From Streptomyces monomycini (GTDB lineage Bacteria; Actinomycetota; Actinomycetes; Streptomycetales; Streptomycetaceae), in assembly GCF_022271435.1 (NCBI RefSeq), contig NZ_JAFIQY010000062.1, positions 1 to 35,664 on the forward strand: DNA of 35,664 bases, given 5' to 3'. Position numbers and translations under genes: made by a program. The notes under the pieces are model-generated. The model ran no database searches. It worked only from the letters and a program-made list of their open reading frames with translations, and was not told the origin of the DNA. Positions 7,286 through 15,005 of the stretch are shown one piece after another. The stretch's first letter is position 1. Each line of letters starts with the position of its first letter.

Positions 7286-8488
7286 GTGAGCAAGGTGCTC
7301 TGCCAAGTGATCGGGTGCGGTCCCGCCGCGATGGGACTGCCTGTCGCGGCGGACCGCGTCGGCGAGTTGTCGCGCTTCCTGAACGAGGGCGTGCGGTTCC
7401 TCGACCGCGCCCCCGACGCGGCGGCACTCAACCGGCTGCGGTTCCCCTTCCTCATTGACGCCAACTCTGTCGGCGGTGACTTCATCGCCGGGGTGCGTCG
7501 CGACGGGGTCTTCGCCCGGGCCGTGGACGCTCGGGCCGGGAGCCTGCTCCAGGAGCACCATGATCGTCCCGTTCCGCTGTCCCTGGTCGGGGAGTTCATG
7601 AACGACCTCTCGCGGACCGTGGAGGAAGCCCTACCCGGCGGTTTCCTGTACGCGGCGGACACCCGGGCGATCCACCGTGGAGCCGATGGCTCCTGGACGT
7701 CCACGGACCGGGCCGGAGCCCCACTCGTCACCTCGGAGTCGGTCGTGCTCGCGACCGGAAGCTATGAGGACACCGGGCGGATCGCCGCCCGGTACGGCAT
7801 CGTACCGAGTCGGCTGATCGGCTCAGCGGAGCTGTTGGCTGGGCGGCTCGACGAGGCGGAACGGGTACTGCGCGGCGGCGGCCGCATCACCATCATCGGG
7901 GGCTCCCACAGCGGCTTCGCCACGGCGGAGCTGTTGCTAGCCCGCTTCGGCGACACCATCGCGCACGGCGGCCTTACCCTGATCCACCGCGGCCTGTCAC
8001 TGGCGTACACGGACCTGACCGAGACGGAAGAGCTGCCCCCGGGCGCCGCCTGTCGGCTCGAGGCGTGTCCAGAGTCCGGCATGGTCAACCGCTTCCACGG
8101 GCTCCGGGCGGGACCACGCGGCCTCTGCCTACGCACTCTTCGGGGGCACGAGCACCGACTCATCCTGTGCGAGACCGGGTCGGTCGCCGCGCGAGCGGCC
8201 CTGGCCTACGCCGACCTGGTCGTCCACAGCGCCGGCTACCGCACCCGACAGGTTCCCCTTTACGACCAGTGGGGCGAGCGGATACCCATGAGCGAAGGCA
8301 CCACGGCGGTGGACGACCGATGTCGCGTCCTGGACAGTGACCTAAGGGTCGTGCCAGGCGTGTTCGGCCTCGGGCTCGGCTACGCCCGCACGGACGTCTG
8401 GGGCAGGCGCCGGGTCGGTGTCAACACTTTCCACGGCGAGGATGCCGAGCAGGTCCTGTCCGAGGTGCTGGCCCCGGCTACGGTGTGA
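7286..8488 (+). CDS. FAD/NAD(P)-binding oxidoreductase, class-B monooxygenase-like
   Basis: A 400-residue flavoprotein. GTG 7286 is chosen because TTGGAGGG (7271-7278) is an ideal ribosome site. The N-terminus carries a dinucleotide-binding motif (VIGCGPAAMG, residues about 8-17). A second Rossmann motif (TIIGGSHSGFATAE) lies near residue 200, with SVVLATGSYEDTG between them, and VVHSAGYRT near residue 315 resembles the ATGY-type motif of class-B flavin monooxygenases and N-hydroxylases. C-terminal VVPGVFGLGLGYAR is the usual last FAD-contact region. The two-dinucleotide layout fits NAD(P)H-driven flavin oxygenation or a thioredoxin-reductase-like activity; the substrate is unknown. It is the last plus-strand gene of the cassette. 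Confidence 0.78.
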   Translation: MSKVLCQVIGCGPAAMGLPVAADRVGELSRFLNEGVRFLDRAPDAAALNRLRFPFLIDANSVGGDFIAGVRRDGVFARAVDARAGSLLQEHHDRPVPLSLVGEFMNDLSRTVEEALPGGFLYAADTRAIHRGADGSWTSTDRAGAPLVTSESVVLATGSYEDTGRIAARYGIVPSRLIGSAELLAGRLDEAERVLRGGGRITIIGGSHSGFATAELLLARFGDTIAHGGLTLIHRGLSLAYTDLTETEELPPGAACRLEACPESGMVNRFHGLRAGPRGLCLRTLRGHEHRLILCETGSVAARAALAYADLVVHSAGYRTRQVPLYDQWGERIPMSEGTTAVDDRCRVLDSDLRVVPGVFGLGLGYARTDVWGRRRVGVNTFHGEDAEQVLSEVLAPATV

Positions 8489-8504
8489 CCCCACCGGCCC
8501 TTCG

Positions 8505-8531
8505 GGCCGCTCGACCAATGGCCGAGCGGCC
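8505..8531. terminator. Small perfect hairpin downstream of the oxidoreductase gene
   Basis: GGCCGCTCG (8505-8513) and CGAGCGGCC (8523-8531) form a 9-bp stem with a 9-nt loop, 16 nt after the stop codon. It abuts the larger hairpin at 8531-8607. Confidence 0.5.
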
Positions 8532-8607
8532 TGAACACGCACGACCCCGCCGCCGTATCTCCGTCCGATGACCATCGGAGAGCGGCGGCGGGGTCGCGCG
8601 TGTTCAG
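8531..8607. terminator. Very long bidirectional hairpin between convergent genes
   Basis: The arms begin CTGAACACGC (8531) and end GCGTGTTCAG (8607). They pair almost throughout, including CGACCCCGCCGCCG with CGGCGGCGGGGTCG and an inner CTCCG/CGGAG, with an apical loop of about 12 nt and only a few mismatches. The halogenase stop codon at 8618 is 11 bp from the right foot, so the structure serves both convergent units. Confidence 0.75.
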
Positions 8608-8617
8608 GTACAGCAGG

Positions 8618-9949
8618 CTAACGGACCGAGCCGTCCTTCCAGGGCACCTGGAGTCCGAGCAGGAGGTTGAGGTGGCCGTCGTAACCGAACATGCTGCCCG
8701 GCTTCCCGGCCGAACCGGTGAACAGAACCGGGCCGTTCTCCTGGTAGAGCTTGACGTACTCCTCTAGACCGCCGAGCGGAGTGTTCCGGACGGCCATCTG
8801 CCAGAAGGGCGTGTTCAGGCGGGTGTTGAAGCGGTAGTGCAGGGCGAGGAAGTCACGGATGTCCTCCCACTGCAGCTGGACCGACTCGTTATAGTCCTGC
8901 GCGAGGTCGGAGTTGCCGAGCCCACCGGCGTTGATGGCCTCAGCAAGCTGCCGCGAATGTGCGCAGATAACCTGGATGTTCGTCGCCTCCAAGGGTTCGA
9001 CGAAGCCACAGGCGTTGCCGATGGCGACCACGTTCTTCACCCAGGGATGGCGGACGTGCCGGGCCTCGAAGGGCACGACCCGCAAGCTGTCACGGTCGAT
9101 CTTCGGGTTCTTGCGAGCCAGTTCGTCGGCGGCCTCGTCAACGCTGATGTACGCGCTGCTGTGCACATAGCCGCGGTTGATGGTGTGCTCGTGGTCGATG
9201 CGCCAGCACCAGCCGGCGTCCATCGTGTCCATGCTCGTGTACGGACGGATCTCCTCATCCCCACGGGCCCAGCCGCCGACGACCGCCCGGTCGCAGAACA
9301 GGTGATCGCGCATGCTGACGAACGGCTCGCCGAGGCCCTTGTTGATCAGCTCGGCCCGGAACCCTGACGCGTCGACGAAGAAGTCCGCGGTGTGCCGGTC
9401 ACCGGACTCCAGGACCAGGCTCTCGACACCGATCTCGCCCACCTCCACGGACGCCACCTTTGCGTCGACGAGCTTCCCGCCGAGCCGAGCGAAGTGCTGC
9501 TCGAGGTAGGCGACGAACGGCTGGTTCTCGATGTGATAGCCGAACCGCTTCGCCGGGGGCGTGCGGGTGGCGCCGGCCGGAAGTGAGGCGCTTTCGTACT
9601 CGTCCAGGTGATAGTAGCCCCAGGGCTTGTCCTTGCTGGGCAGGATTTGGTTGTCGAACTGCTCGTTGAAGGGGTAGTCGAAGTACGGACGCGGCCCCCA
9701 CTTGAGCCGCACGCCGAGCTTCCAGATCGGATTGACCTTCGCGTAGAAGTCGTCCAGGGGAATCCCCATGACGTCGTGCAAGTAGTCTGGCGTTCCCGCG
9801 AACGTCCCCTCGCCGACCATGATGTGGCCCAGTTCGGTGGAGCGGATGACCGTGACGTTAGTGTCCGGGCACAGGCGAAGGAGGGTGGTGGCGGCTATCA
9901 GTCCCGCCGTTCCACCGCCGACAACAGTGATTTCGCGCTTCACGCTCAT
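8618..9949 (-). CDS. Flavin-dependent tryptophan-halogenase family protein
   Basis: A 443-residue protein read from ATG 9949, preceded on its strand by AGGAAAGG. The FAD-binding GGGTAG (residues 11-16) follows the first strand. VGEGTF (45-50) and WKLGVRLKW, with Lys77 aligned to the catalytic lysine of Trp halogenases, follow. NACGFVEPLEATNI is the family's C-terminal FAD signature. The diagnostic WxWxIP motif is changed: residues 247-252 read W-C-W-R-I-D, with Asp in place of Pro. FADH2-dependent halogenases form HOCl near FAD and pass it to the lysine. With Lys kept and Pro lost, halogenation is plausible but not assured; the group also contains monooxygenase-like members. No obvious flavin reductase of the usual partner type is present, but the reductase at 2852 could supply electrons. 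Confidence 0.8.
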   Translation of the reverse strand: MSVKREITVVGGGTAGLIAATTLLRLCPDTNVTVIRSTELGHIMVGEGTFAGTPDYLHDVMGIPLDDFYAKVNPIWKLGVRLKWGPRPYFDYPFNEQFDNQILPSKDKPWGYYHLDEYESASLPAGATRTPPAKRFGYHIENQPFVAYLEQHFARLGGKLVDAKVASVEVGEIGVESLVLESGDRHTADFFVDASGFRAELINKGLGEPFVSMRDHLFCDRAVVGGWARGDEEIRPYTSMDTMDAGWCWRIDHEHTINRGYVHSSAYISVDEAADELARKNPKIDRDSLRVVPFEARHVRHPWVKNVVAIGNACGFVEPLEATNIQVICAHSRQLAEAINAGGLGNSDLAQDYNESVQLQWEDIRDFLALHYRFNTRLNTPFWQMAVRNTPLGGLEEYVKLYQENGPVLFTGSAGKPGSMFGYDGHLNLLLGLQVPWKDGSVR

Positions 9950-10727
9950 GCCTTTCCTATGGTGCGTTGTCCCGTGACCAGCAGGCTCCCCCACCCTCTG
10001 AACCGCTGTCACCGTTCTGAGCTGGCCTGATCCGGAAGTTTCCTAAGGAGTCCAGCGTCACCGAACCCAGTCAGACTGCGGTACGTGATCTTCCGTCCGG
10101 TTTGTGATCACTCGGCGGGGGTACGGTGGGGCATCGTCGCCGGTCGGACGATCGGGATGCGTTCGTGTGACGGGGCGAGTGATCGCAAGTCGCACTCGAG
10201 TGATGTCTCCGATGAGCCGTCCGGCAGGCGGGCGAAGTCCTTCTCGCGAAAGCCCTTCGGCTCACCCTTGCGACCGTGGTGCACCTGGATTCGGAAGATA
10301 AGGCGGGTGCGGCGGCCGGACCGACGGCAGACCGGACCCGCGAGGGAGATACGGCCGGGGCTGGCGGCGCGGACGGTCACGCGGCGGGTACAGGTTGCAG
10401 ACGGAGTTGGCTGCCCGATCACACCGTAGTCTGTGCCGGTTGTTTAGCATCTGCAATTAGCTCAGTTTTGCATGTGCACGTGCATCCAAGTGGATGCTGC
10501 CGTTCCGCTCGCGCATACGTTAGTCAATACGAGTGAACGGGGTTGAGCTGCGGAGTCGCCGCCTATGCTGCGCGCCGGGGCGTTTTCGGGCGGAGCAGGA
10601 TCGTGTTGGATCGACCCGTGACGCCTTTATTTGATAGGGAACGGCGGGCACCCGCGACTGGGCCCGGCCCTGCGTCCGTGGATCGCCGCGTGTGCGCGAC
10701 CCCGCTGCAGCGTCCTTCGACGAGTAG
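9950..10727. other. Gene-poor stretch between the metabolite cassette and phage debris
   Basis: No frame on either strand is convincing; those present are Arg/Ser/Pro-rich shadows. The halogenase promoter should lie in the left end. Around 10430-10540 base composition drops in GC, and there is a perfect 10-bp palindrome TGCACGTGCA (10475-10484) overlapping a small hairpin GCATCC-AAGT-GGATGC (10482-10497). These are possible regulator-binding sites, but nothing identifies the regulator. No tRNA is recognisable. Confidence 0.35.
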
Positions 10728-11368
10728 CAGGTCGGCCTGGCGCAACCCCGCCGGCCCCTGGAGAGTGACGTCCTCACCGACCTGGAAGCCTTGTCCGCCA
10801 CCAACGGTCAGCACGACTCGGACGAGAAATGCACCCAGGCGGCGCCCGACCTCGCCGACGAGTCGGACATCGACTGGGAGCGCGTTCTCGTCGAAGAGCT
10901 GGACGGCCTCCGAGAGGAGGAGCGGATCGAGCGAGAGGCGGAGCAGGAACTCCGCACCGTGCTGGATTCGCTCGGTCCGCAGAACCTCGACAAGCGGCTG
11001 ACCGAGGTCGACGACCAGCAGCCTGCATGGGATACCGACCGCCAGCGCGAGGCAGCCCACCGGCAGGTCGGCGCCCGTCAGGCGGCAGCCGCAAGCCGAA
11101 TTTGCTGATCAGCCGAGGGCCGGTCAACAAGTCCCGGTCGAGCGCGACGTTCGCGGACGGCGACCGCTACCACGACAACTGTCACTGCTACGCCATGCCG
11201 ATCTTCAACTGGCAGCAGTACCAGTGCTCGGAACTGACCGCCCTGTCCTGCCAATACGAGGCCCTATGGCCAAAGGCCACCTAGGGGCACAGCGGGAAAT
11301 CGGCGCTCACCGCCTGGCGGCGGTTCATCCGTTAGAAGCAGAGAGCCGCAGCCCAGGAGGCGCGGTAG
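10728..11368 (+). pseudogene. Phage minor capsid (head morphogenesis) protein remnant
   Basis: Two frames together rebuild the C-terminal part of an actinophage minor head protein. The first (10728-11108) is acidic and helical and ends in VGARQAAAASR before TGA. The second begins near 11105 with ISRGPVNKSRSSATFADG, followed by DRYHDNCHCYAMPIF, the Cys/His cluster typical of this protein, and then YEALWPKAT. The segment between them, which in intact relatives carries the first Cys pair, is missing, so an internal deletion with frame change has occurred. Two in-frame TAG codons (11282, 11333) interrupt the tail, which continues recognisably as SALTAWRRFIR and then AAAQEAR to TAG 11366-11368. 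No start codon is visible. It is a decayed prophage gene. Confidence 0.6.
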
Positions 11369-11398
11369 TCCACGAACACGACCCAGGAGGCGTGACCC

Positions 11399-11803
11399 CT
11401 GTACGAACAGACTCCGGCGCGGAGCACCGAGCAGGCCGGTGAAGCCGAGCAGCTTCAGGACGAATCTCAGTCCACGGGGCCGCAGACCGGCACTTCCGAG
11501 AAGCACCTCCCTGACTGGGCCCGTAAGGAGCTGGCCAAGGTCCGGGGTGAAGCCGCGTCGTACCGCACTCGCCGCCGCAACGCTGAGACAAAGCTGTCTG
11601 AGGCGAAGTCGCCCGAGGAGTTCGAGACCGCACTTGCCGAGGTGAAGGCGAAGAACGCGGAGCTGGAGACCGACGAGGAGGCTCTTCAGGGGCTCCTCGC
11701 CCCTGCCACTCCGCCCGCTCTGGGCGGCGGTCTCGAACCGTCCGACGAGGGCGACGGAGAGATGCACCCGCGCAAGCTCCAGCGGCGCACCCGGCGCTTC
11801 TAA
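11399..11803 (+). CDS. Phage scaffolding-like protein, probably a shortened remnant
   Basis: An open frame of 134 codons ends at TAA 11801. Its composition is that of a phage capsid-assembly scaffold: an acidic Gln/Glu/Ser/Thr-rich N-terminus, then LPDWARKELAKVRGEAASYR, a coiled coil (KLSEAKSPEEFETALAEVKAK), a Gly/Pro hinge and a basic end PRKLQRRTRRF. It lies directly after the minor capsid remnant, the normal phage order. The first codon after the in-frame TGA that fits a ribosome site is CTG 11399, exactly 8 nt after AGGAGG (11385-11390), so either CTG is used or an ATG has mutated. The protein is shorter than usual scaffolds and no capsid gene follows. Probably not functional. Confidence 0.5.
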   Translation: MYEQTPARSTEQAGEAEQLQDESQSTGPQTGTSEKHLPDWARKELAKVRGEAASYRTRRRNAETKLSEAKSPEEFETALAEVKAKNAELETDEEALQGLLAPATPPALGGGLEPSDEGDGEMHPRKLQRRTRRF

Positions 11804-12009
11804 TTTCCGCTTCTCAGAAGACCGCACTTCTCAAAGGCCCAGCCCGCCAGGGGAACCATCACCACGAATGCGCCACAGCCGTAACGGGCGCTATTCCAGA
11901 GCCCCTTGTCGGCAGCCTGGGCAACGTTCATGACGATCAAGCCGATCACGGCTGCAATAAGCAACGTCATGATCACGTACTGCGCAGCGAGATTCCGGCT
12001 GTCAGACAT
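11800..12009 (-). CDS. Small two-TM membrane protein of unknown function
   Basis: A 69-residue protein from ATG 12009, with AAGGAG nine nt upstream on its strand. Residues about 11-31 (VIMTLLIAAVIGLIVMNVAQA) and 43-60 (YGCGAFVVMVPLAGWAF) are hydrophobic enough to span the membrane, joined by a short loop with Lys and Asp. Its stop codon overlaps the stop of the convergent phage scaffolding remnant. The strong ribosome site and clean composition suggest a living gene amid degraded neighbours. Phage-associated holin-like or superinfection functions are possible for such small proteins, but nothing here identifies one. Confidence 0.6.
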   Translation of the reverse strand: MSDSRNLAAQYVIMTLLIAAVIGLIVMNVAQAADKGLWNSARYGCGAFVVMVPLAGWAFEKCGLLRSGN

Positions 12010-12100
12010 GTTCGCTCGCTCCTTCTGAAGCTGTGCCGTTCGTAGTCCTCTGGCTGCTTCGGAGCGTCCGGGTCCAGTTCGCTCGCACTGAACCCATCCA

Positions 12101-12135
12101 CGCCAAAGCTGCCACTTTGAGTGGCGTCTTTGGCG
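12101..12135. repeat. Imperfect 16-bp inverted repeat with a 3-nt loop
   Basis: CGCCAAAGCTGCCACT (12101-12116), TTG, AGTGGCGTCTTTGGCG (12120-12135). The arms match at 14 of 16 positions, with the two mismatches adjacent. It lies about 90 bp upstream of the start of the small membrane protein gene. It could be a terminator without a T-run or a large operator. It faces no active gene on its right. Confidence 0.5.
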
Positions 12136-12266
12136 GGTTGGAAGAACCGTACCCCCACCCCGTCACCCAATCAACTCGCTACGGCGCGCAGGGCGTTGTG
12201 CTACTCAGGCCAGTTCTGGAGGTCACCCATTTCCACCAATCAGCACCAGATCGTGAAGGAGTCCAC

Positions 12267-13081
12267 TCACAATGTTGGGAGTCTGTGTGCGAGGGTCATG
12301 CAGTGGGCGAGTTGGAGGAAGGCGTCGTGCATGTCGTCGCGTGCTTCCCAGCGGATCCGCAGGCGTCGGGGACCGCGGAGGTGGGCAATGGCGGATTCCG
12401 CGACCCATCGGATGCGGCCCAGGCCCGAGCCATGCGGCTGCCCGCGCCGGGCGACCTTCGGTGTGTTGCCGCGCTCCCGCAGCCGACGGCGGAAGAGGTC
12501 GTGGTCGTAGCCGCGATCGGCGTGTAACGCGCGGGGTTTACGCCGGGGCCGGCCCCGCTTGCCGCGCACCAGCGGCACCTCGTCGACCAGGGGCAGAAGC
12601 TGGGTGATGTCGTTGCGGTGGCCGCCGGTCAGGGACACCCGCAACGGGGTGCTCCGGGCATCGGTCACCACGTGATGCTTGCAGCCCGGTCGTGTGCGGT
12701 CAACCGGGCTCGGGCCGACTTTTGGGCAGCTTCGCCCCGCTTGACCTGCACATGCGAGGCATCGGTGGTGACGCGGGAGAAGCCCAGCCGATCCGCTGCC
12801 CGCAGGCGGTCCAGTAGCACCTGCTGGAGCTCCTCCCATATGCCGGCCTGCTGCCATTCGGCCAGGCGCCGCCAGCACGTCGGACCGGAGCCGACCCCAG
12901 CTCCTGCGGCAAGAACTCCCACTGGATGCCGGTATAGAGCACGAACAGGATGCCGTGCAGCGTCCTGCGGTCATCGATCCGCCTGCGGCCCGGATACCGA
13001 AAGTACCGCTCGTGCCGGGGCAGCGGCGGTTCGATCACCGCCCACAGCTCATCGCTAACCTCCCACGACTTCCGCCGTGCC
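12267..13081 (-). pseudogene. IS5-family transposase, frameshifted remnant
   Basis: Reading leftward from MARRKSWEVSDELW (ATG at about 13081) gives the N-terminal helix-turn-helix part of a Streptomyces IS5-family transposase, up to GIQWEFLPQELG. The similarity then jumps to a second frame (SGPTCWRRLAEWQQAGIWEE through DASHVQVKRGEA). It jumps again to a third frame (VGPSPVDRTRPGCKHHVVTD through RIRWEARDDMHDAF) that stops at 12267. Two frame changes therefore separate the three pieces of the DDE domain. One might be a programmed frameshift, but two argue for decay. Neither end shows a convincing terminal inverted repeat. Confidence 0.8.
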
Positions 13082-13439
13082 ATCCTCACCCTGAGGAACG
13101 AGAACATCTGTCCTTCTACCGTGCCACACGAAGATCATTCTGCAAGGTTCCTCAGTGCACTTCCACACGCACCACGCTGGAACAGTCCCCCGCGCGACCG
13201 GGACTCGCCGGAGTGGGCCGCAGCCATCGTGGGGCTTGTCGACTCCGGCCTTCTGGTGGGCACTGATAGTGACACAGCCGTCCGCGCCGACGAGGCTATA
13301 GCTCATCGACTCCGTCGAGACGACTACCTACTGACACACCTCATTGCAGGACCGCTAACGTCTCGTAGCAGAGTCCACTGCCATCTCCATGGCTGACGAC
13401 GGTGTCAAGCGAGGCGGCTTCGAAGGCGTACGGCGGCCG

Positions 13440-13687
13440 TGACGCTCGTTTGACGCTCCGGACCTTCGACAACCTGCCTCATGGGCCAAGAAATGGTTTC
13501 TGACCTGCACTTCTCCTGGCCGTTGGCCGAGGCGACACGATTCCGGTTACGCATCATGTGGAGTGCGTGATGATTTTGGAGAAGGCTGGTAAGGGCGCCT
13601 GACCTGCGGTTTTGCGCGTGCGCACGAGGCGTGCGGTGTGGGCGTTACGGGTGATGTCTTGACGCTGAAATGGCGCACGTGACGCTC
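13440..13687 (+). repeat. Four scattered direct repeats of TGACGCT(C)
   Basis: TGACGCTC occurs at 13440-13447, 13451-13458 and 13680-13687, and TGACGCT at 13660-13666. They form two close pairs (11-bp and 20-bp periods) about 200 bp apart. The right pair overlaps the ribosome site and start of the small minus-strand frame. Such clustered short direct repeats occur at plasmid or integrative-element control regions, but the identity is unproven. Confidence 0.4.
13547..13678 (-). CDS. Possible small basic protein (43 residues)
   Basis: On the minus strand GTG 13678 follows AAGGAG (13690-13685) with an ideal 6-nt spacer. The frame runs 43 codons to TAA. The product begins VRHFSVKTSPVTPTP and is rich in Pro, Lys, Arg and Ser with no predicted fold. 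It is too short for composition to prove coding, and a shadow or a leader peptide is possible. The strong ribosome site is the only real support. The start overlaps one of the TGACGCT repeats. Confidence 0.25.
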   Translation of the reverse strand: MRHFSVKTSPVTPTPHASCARAKPQVRRPYQPSPKSSRTPHDA

Positions 13688-14216
13688 CTTCTGGTGGGGC
13701 GTCAGGCTTCTTTTCGGGCAGGTCAAGCCACGTCAAGATGACGAGCGGCAATGGGGCGCCGAGGGAAGGCGACGTTGAGCGCAGATGCGCTGAATCCTGC
13801 TGGCCAGATGTCCCGGAGAAGACCGGTGAACGTGGTGATCTGCCTTGATGAGTGGCTGATGCAGGCTGACCTGCGCGAAGGACTCTCCAGCTGTTTCACG
13901 GTCGTGCCGGTTGAGGGGCCTGGAGGGGCCGTCCTGGTCGGCCAGTGCCTCGGCGAGCAGCTCCCGCAGTGGGGAAACACTGGGCACCGAACGTCACGTG
14001 GCTTTCCCCGCTTGGGCTTGCACCGCCTTGTCTTCCGCAACGGAACTCTCAGCAGGGCCCTTCGAGCGCGCCGCACACCGGGCGCACGGACACATGCGTT
14101 CACCGCCCCACGCAGTGTGCACGCCGTGCCGCGCAGGACGCCCCGTACACCGGGATTGACCGGCGTACACCGGCAGCCACGGGAACCGTTACCTGCCCGC
14201 CGGGCGTGTGCCCGAA

Positions 14217-14661
14217 GTGAAAGAAGCGTCTGATAGGTGCGGCTGCGGCCGCAGCAGTTCTCGCTCCGGCACTGATCGTCGGAGACTCGGGGCAGGCTTC
14301 CGCTGCCACCAAGACCGTCCAGTGGAAGAACAAGGCCACCGGCCAGTGCTTGTCGTCCCTCCATGACACGGTCAGCACCGGCAAGTGCGACCTGCGGATC
14401 ACCAACTGGCGCGCGACGAAGCAGGCCGACGGGACGTTCACCCTGAAGAACTCGACCGACGGCTGGTGCCTGGACAGCAGGAAGAACGGCACCGTTTACA
14501 CCCACTCGTGCAACGGCGGCAAGAACCAGAAGTGGCGCGAGATCAAGGACTCCATGGGCTGGCGTCTGGTCAACAAGGCCACCGGCAAGACCATCGGCGT
14601 CAACAGCCATGGGGTGTACGCCCGTTTCGACGGCAGCATCAAGCACCAGTGCTGGAGCTGA
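14217..14661 (+). CDS. Secreted ricin-type lectin-like protein with a frameshifted start
   Basis: The frame from 14221 to TGA 14659-14661 encodes a secreted protein. It opens KKRLIGAAAAAAVLAPALIV, a signal peptide ending near GQASAA, followed by about 115 residues. The mature part has paired-cysteine, beta-trefoil-like units (WKNKATGQCLSS, NSTDGWCLDS, HSCNGGKNQKW with a QxW motif, WRLVNKATG), as in ricin B-like carbohydrate-binding domains, though fewer than a full trefoil. The expected start would be GTG AAG AAG CGT, but the sequence reads GTG AAA GAA GCG: one extra A after GTG 14217 moves the signal peptide out of frame, and TGA precedes it in the working frame. Either the gene is inactivated, or CTG 14230 is used, or there is a sequencing error. 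A hairpin follows at 14848. Confidence 0.65.
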
Positions 14662-14847
14662 TCCACCGCACACGCCGCGGCTGCTTCCGACCCGGACCAG
14701 CCCGGCCGCGGTGGCGGTTCGGGAGGTGGGGCGGGAGTAGCACTGGGCTGAGACGTCACTGAGCGCGTTCGCATCTTCTGTGCCGGGGATGCTCCAGCGC
14801 CGCGGCGCCGTCGACGTTCCCGTTGACCACGGTTTCTGACCCGGGTG

Positions 14848-14893
14848 TGCTGCCGGTGCCCGGGCTCGGGCATGTTCTCGGGCACCGGCAGCA
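14848..14893. terminator. Bidirectional hairpin between lectin and lipoprotein genes
   Basis: TGCTGCCGGTGCCCG (14848-14862) pairs perfectly with CGGGCACCGGCAGCA (14879-14893), a 15-bp stem with a 16-nt loop. It sits in the 344-bp convergent gap between stops at 14661 and 15006. The rest of that gap shows no gene. Confidence 0.65.
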
Positions 14894-15005
14894 GGGACAC
14901 TCTGCTTGCACCACCAGGGTCTGCCGTCCTTCCTGGACTGCTCCAGTCCGGCGATCGTGCGAGACACCGCCACCGCAGGGGCCGGCAGCCCGGGGGCACC
15001 GCCCC

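Larger units (their letters stand above)
13082..14216. other. Gene-poor stretch between transposase remnant and lectin gene
   Basis: About 1.1 kb without a convincing standard gene. A plus-strand frame ending at 13396 includes SPEWAAAIVGLVDSGLLVG, which may be a coding scrap, but it has no plausible start. Features worth noting are the TGACGCT repeats at 13440-13687 and the small minus-strand frame at 13547-13678, listed separately. The long minus-strand frame across 13723-14973 runs antisense to the lectin gene and is rejected. Confidence 0.35.

Noticed and set aside
10108..10422. Minus-strand 104-codon frame
   Set aside because: Arg/Ser/Pro-rich throughout, no ribosome site, no recognisable fold.
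12258..13161. Possible terminal inverted repeats of the left IS remnant
   Set aside because: AGTCCACTCAC (12260-12270) and AGTGCACTGAG (13161-13151 on the minus strand) match at only 9 of 11 positions, and the left one overlaps the transposase stop codon, so the ends remain undefined.
12950..13396. Plus-strand 148-codon frame across the IS end
   Set aside because: Its first part is antisense to the transposase remnant; only about 50 residues at the end look protein-like and there is no start for them.
13723..14973. 416-codon minus-strand open frame
   Set aside because: It covers the lectin gene in antisense and has low-complexity composition. The lectin's signal peptide and cysteine pattern are on the plus strand.
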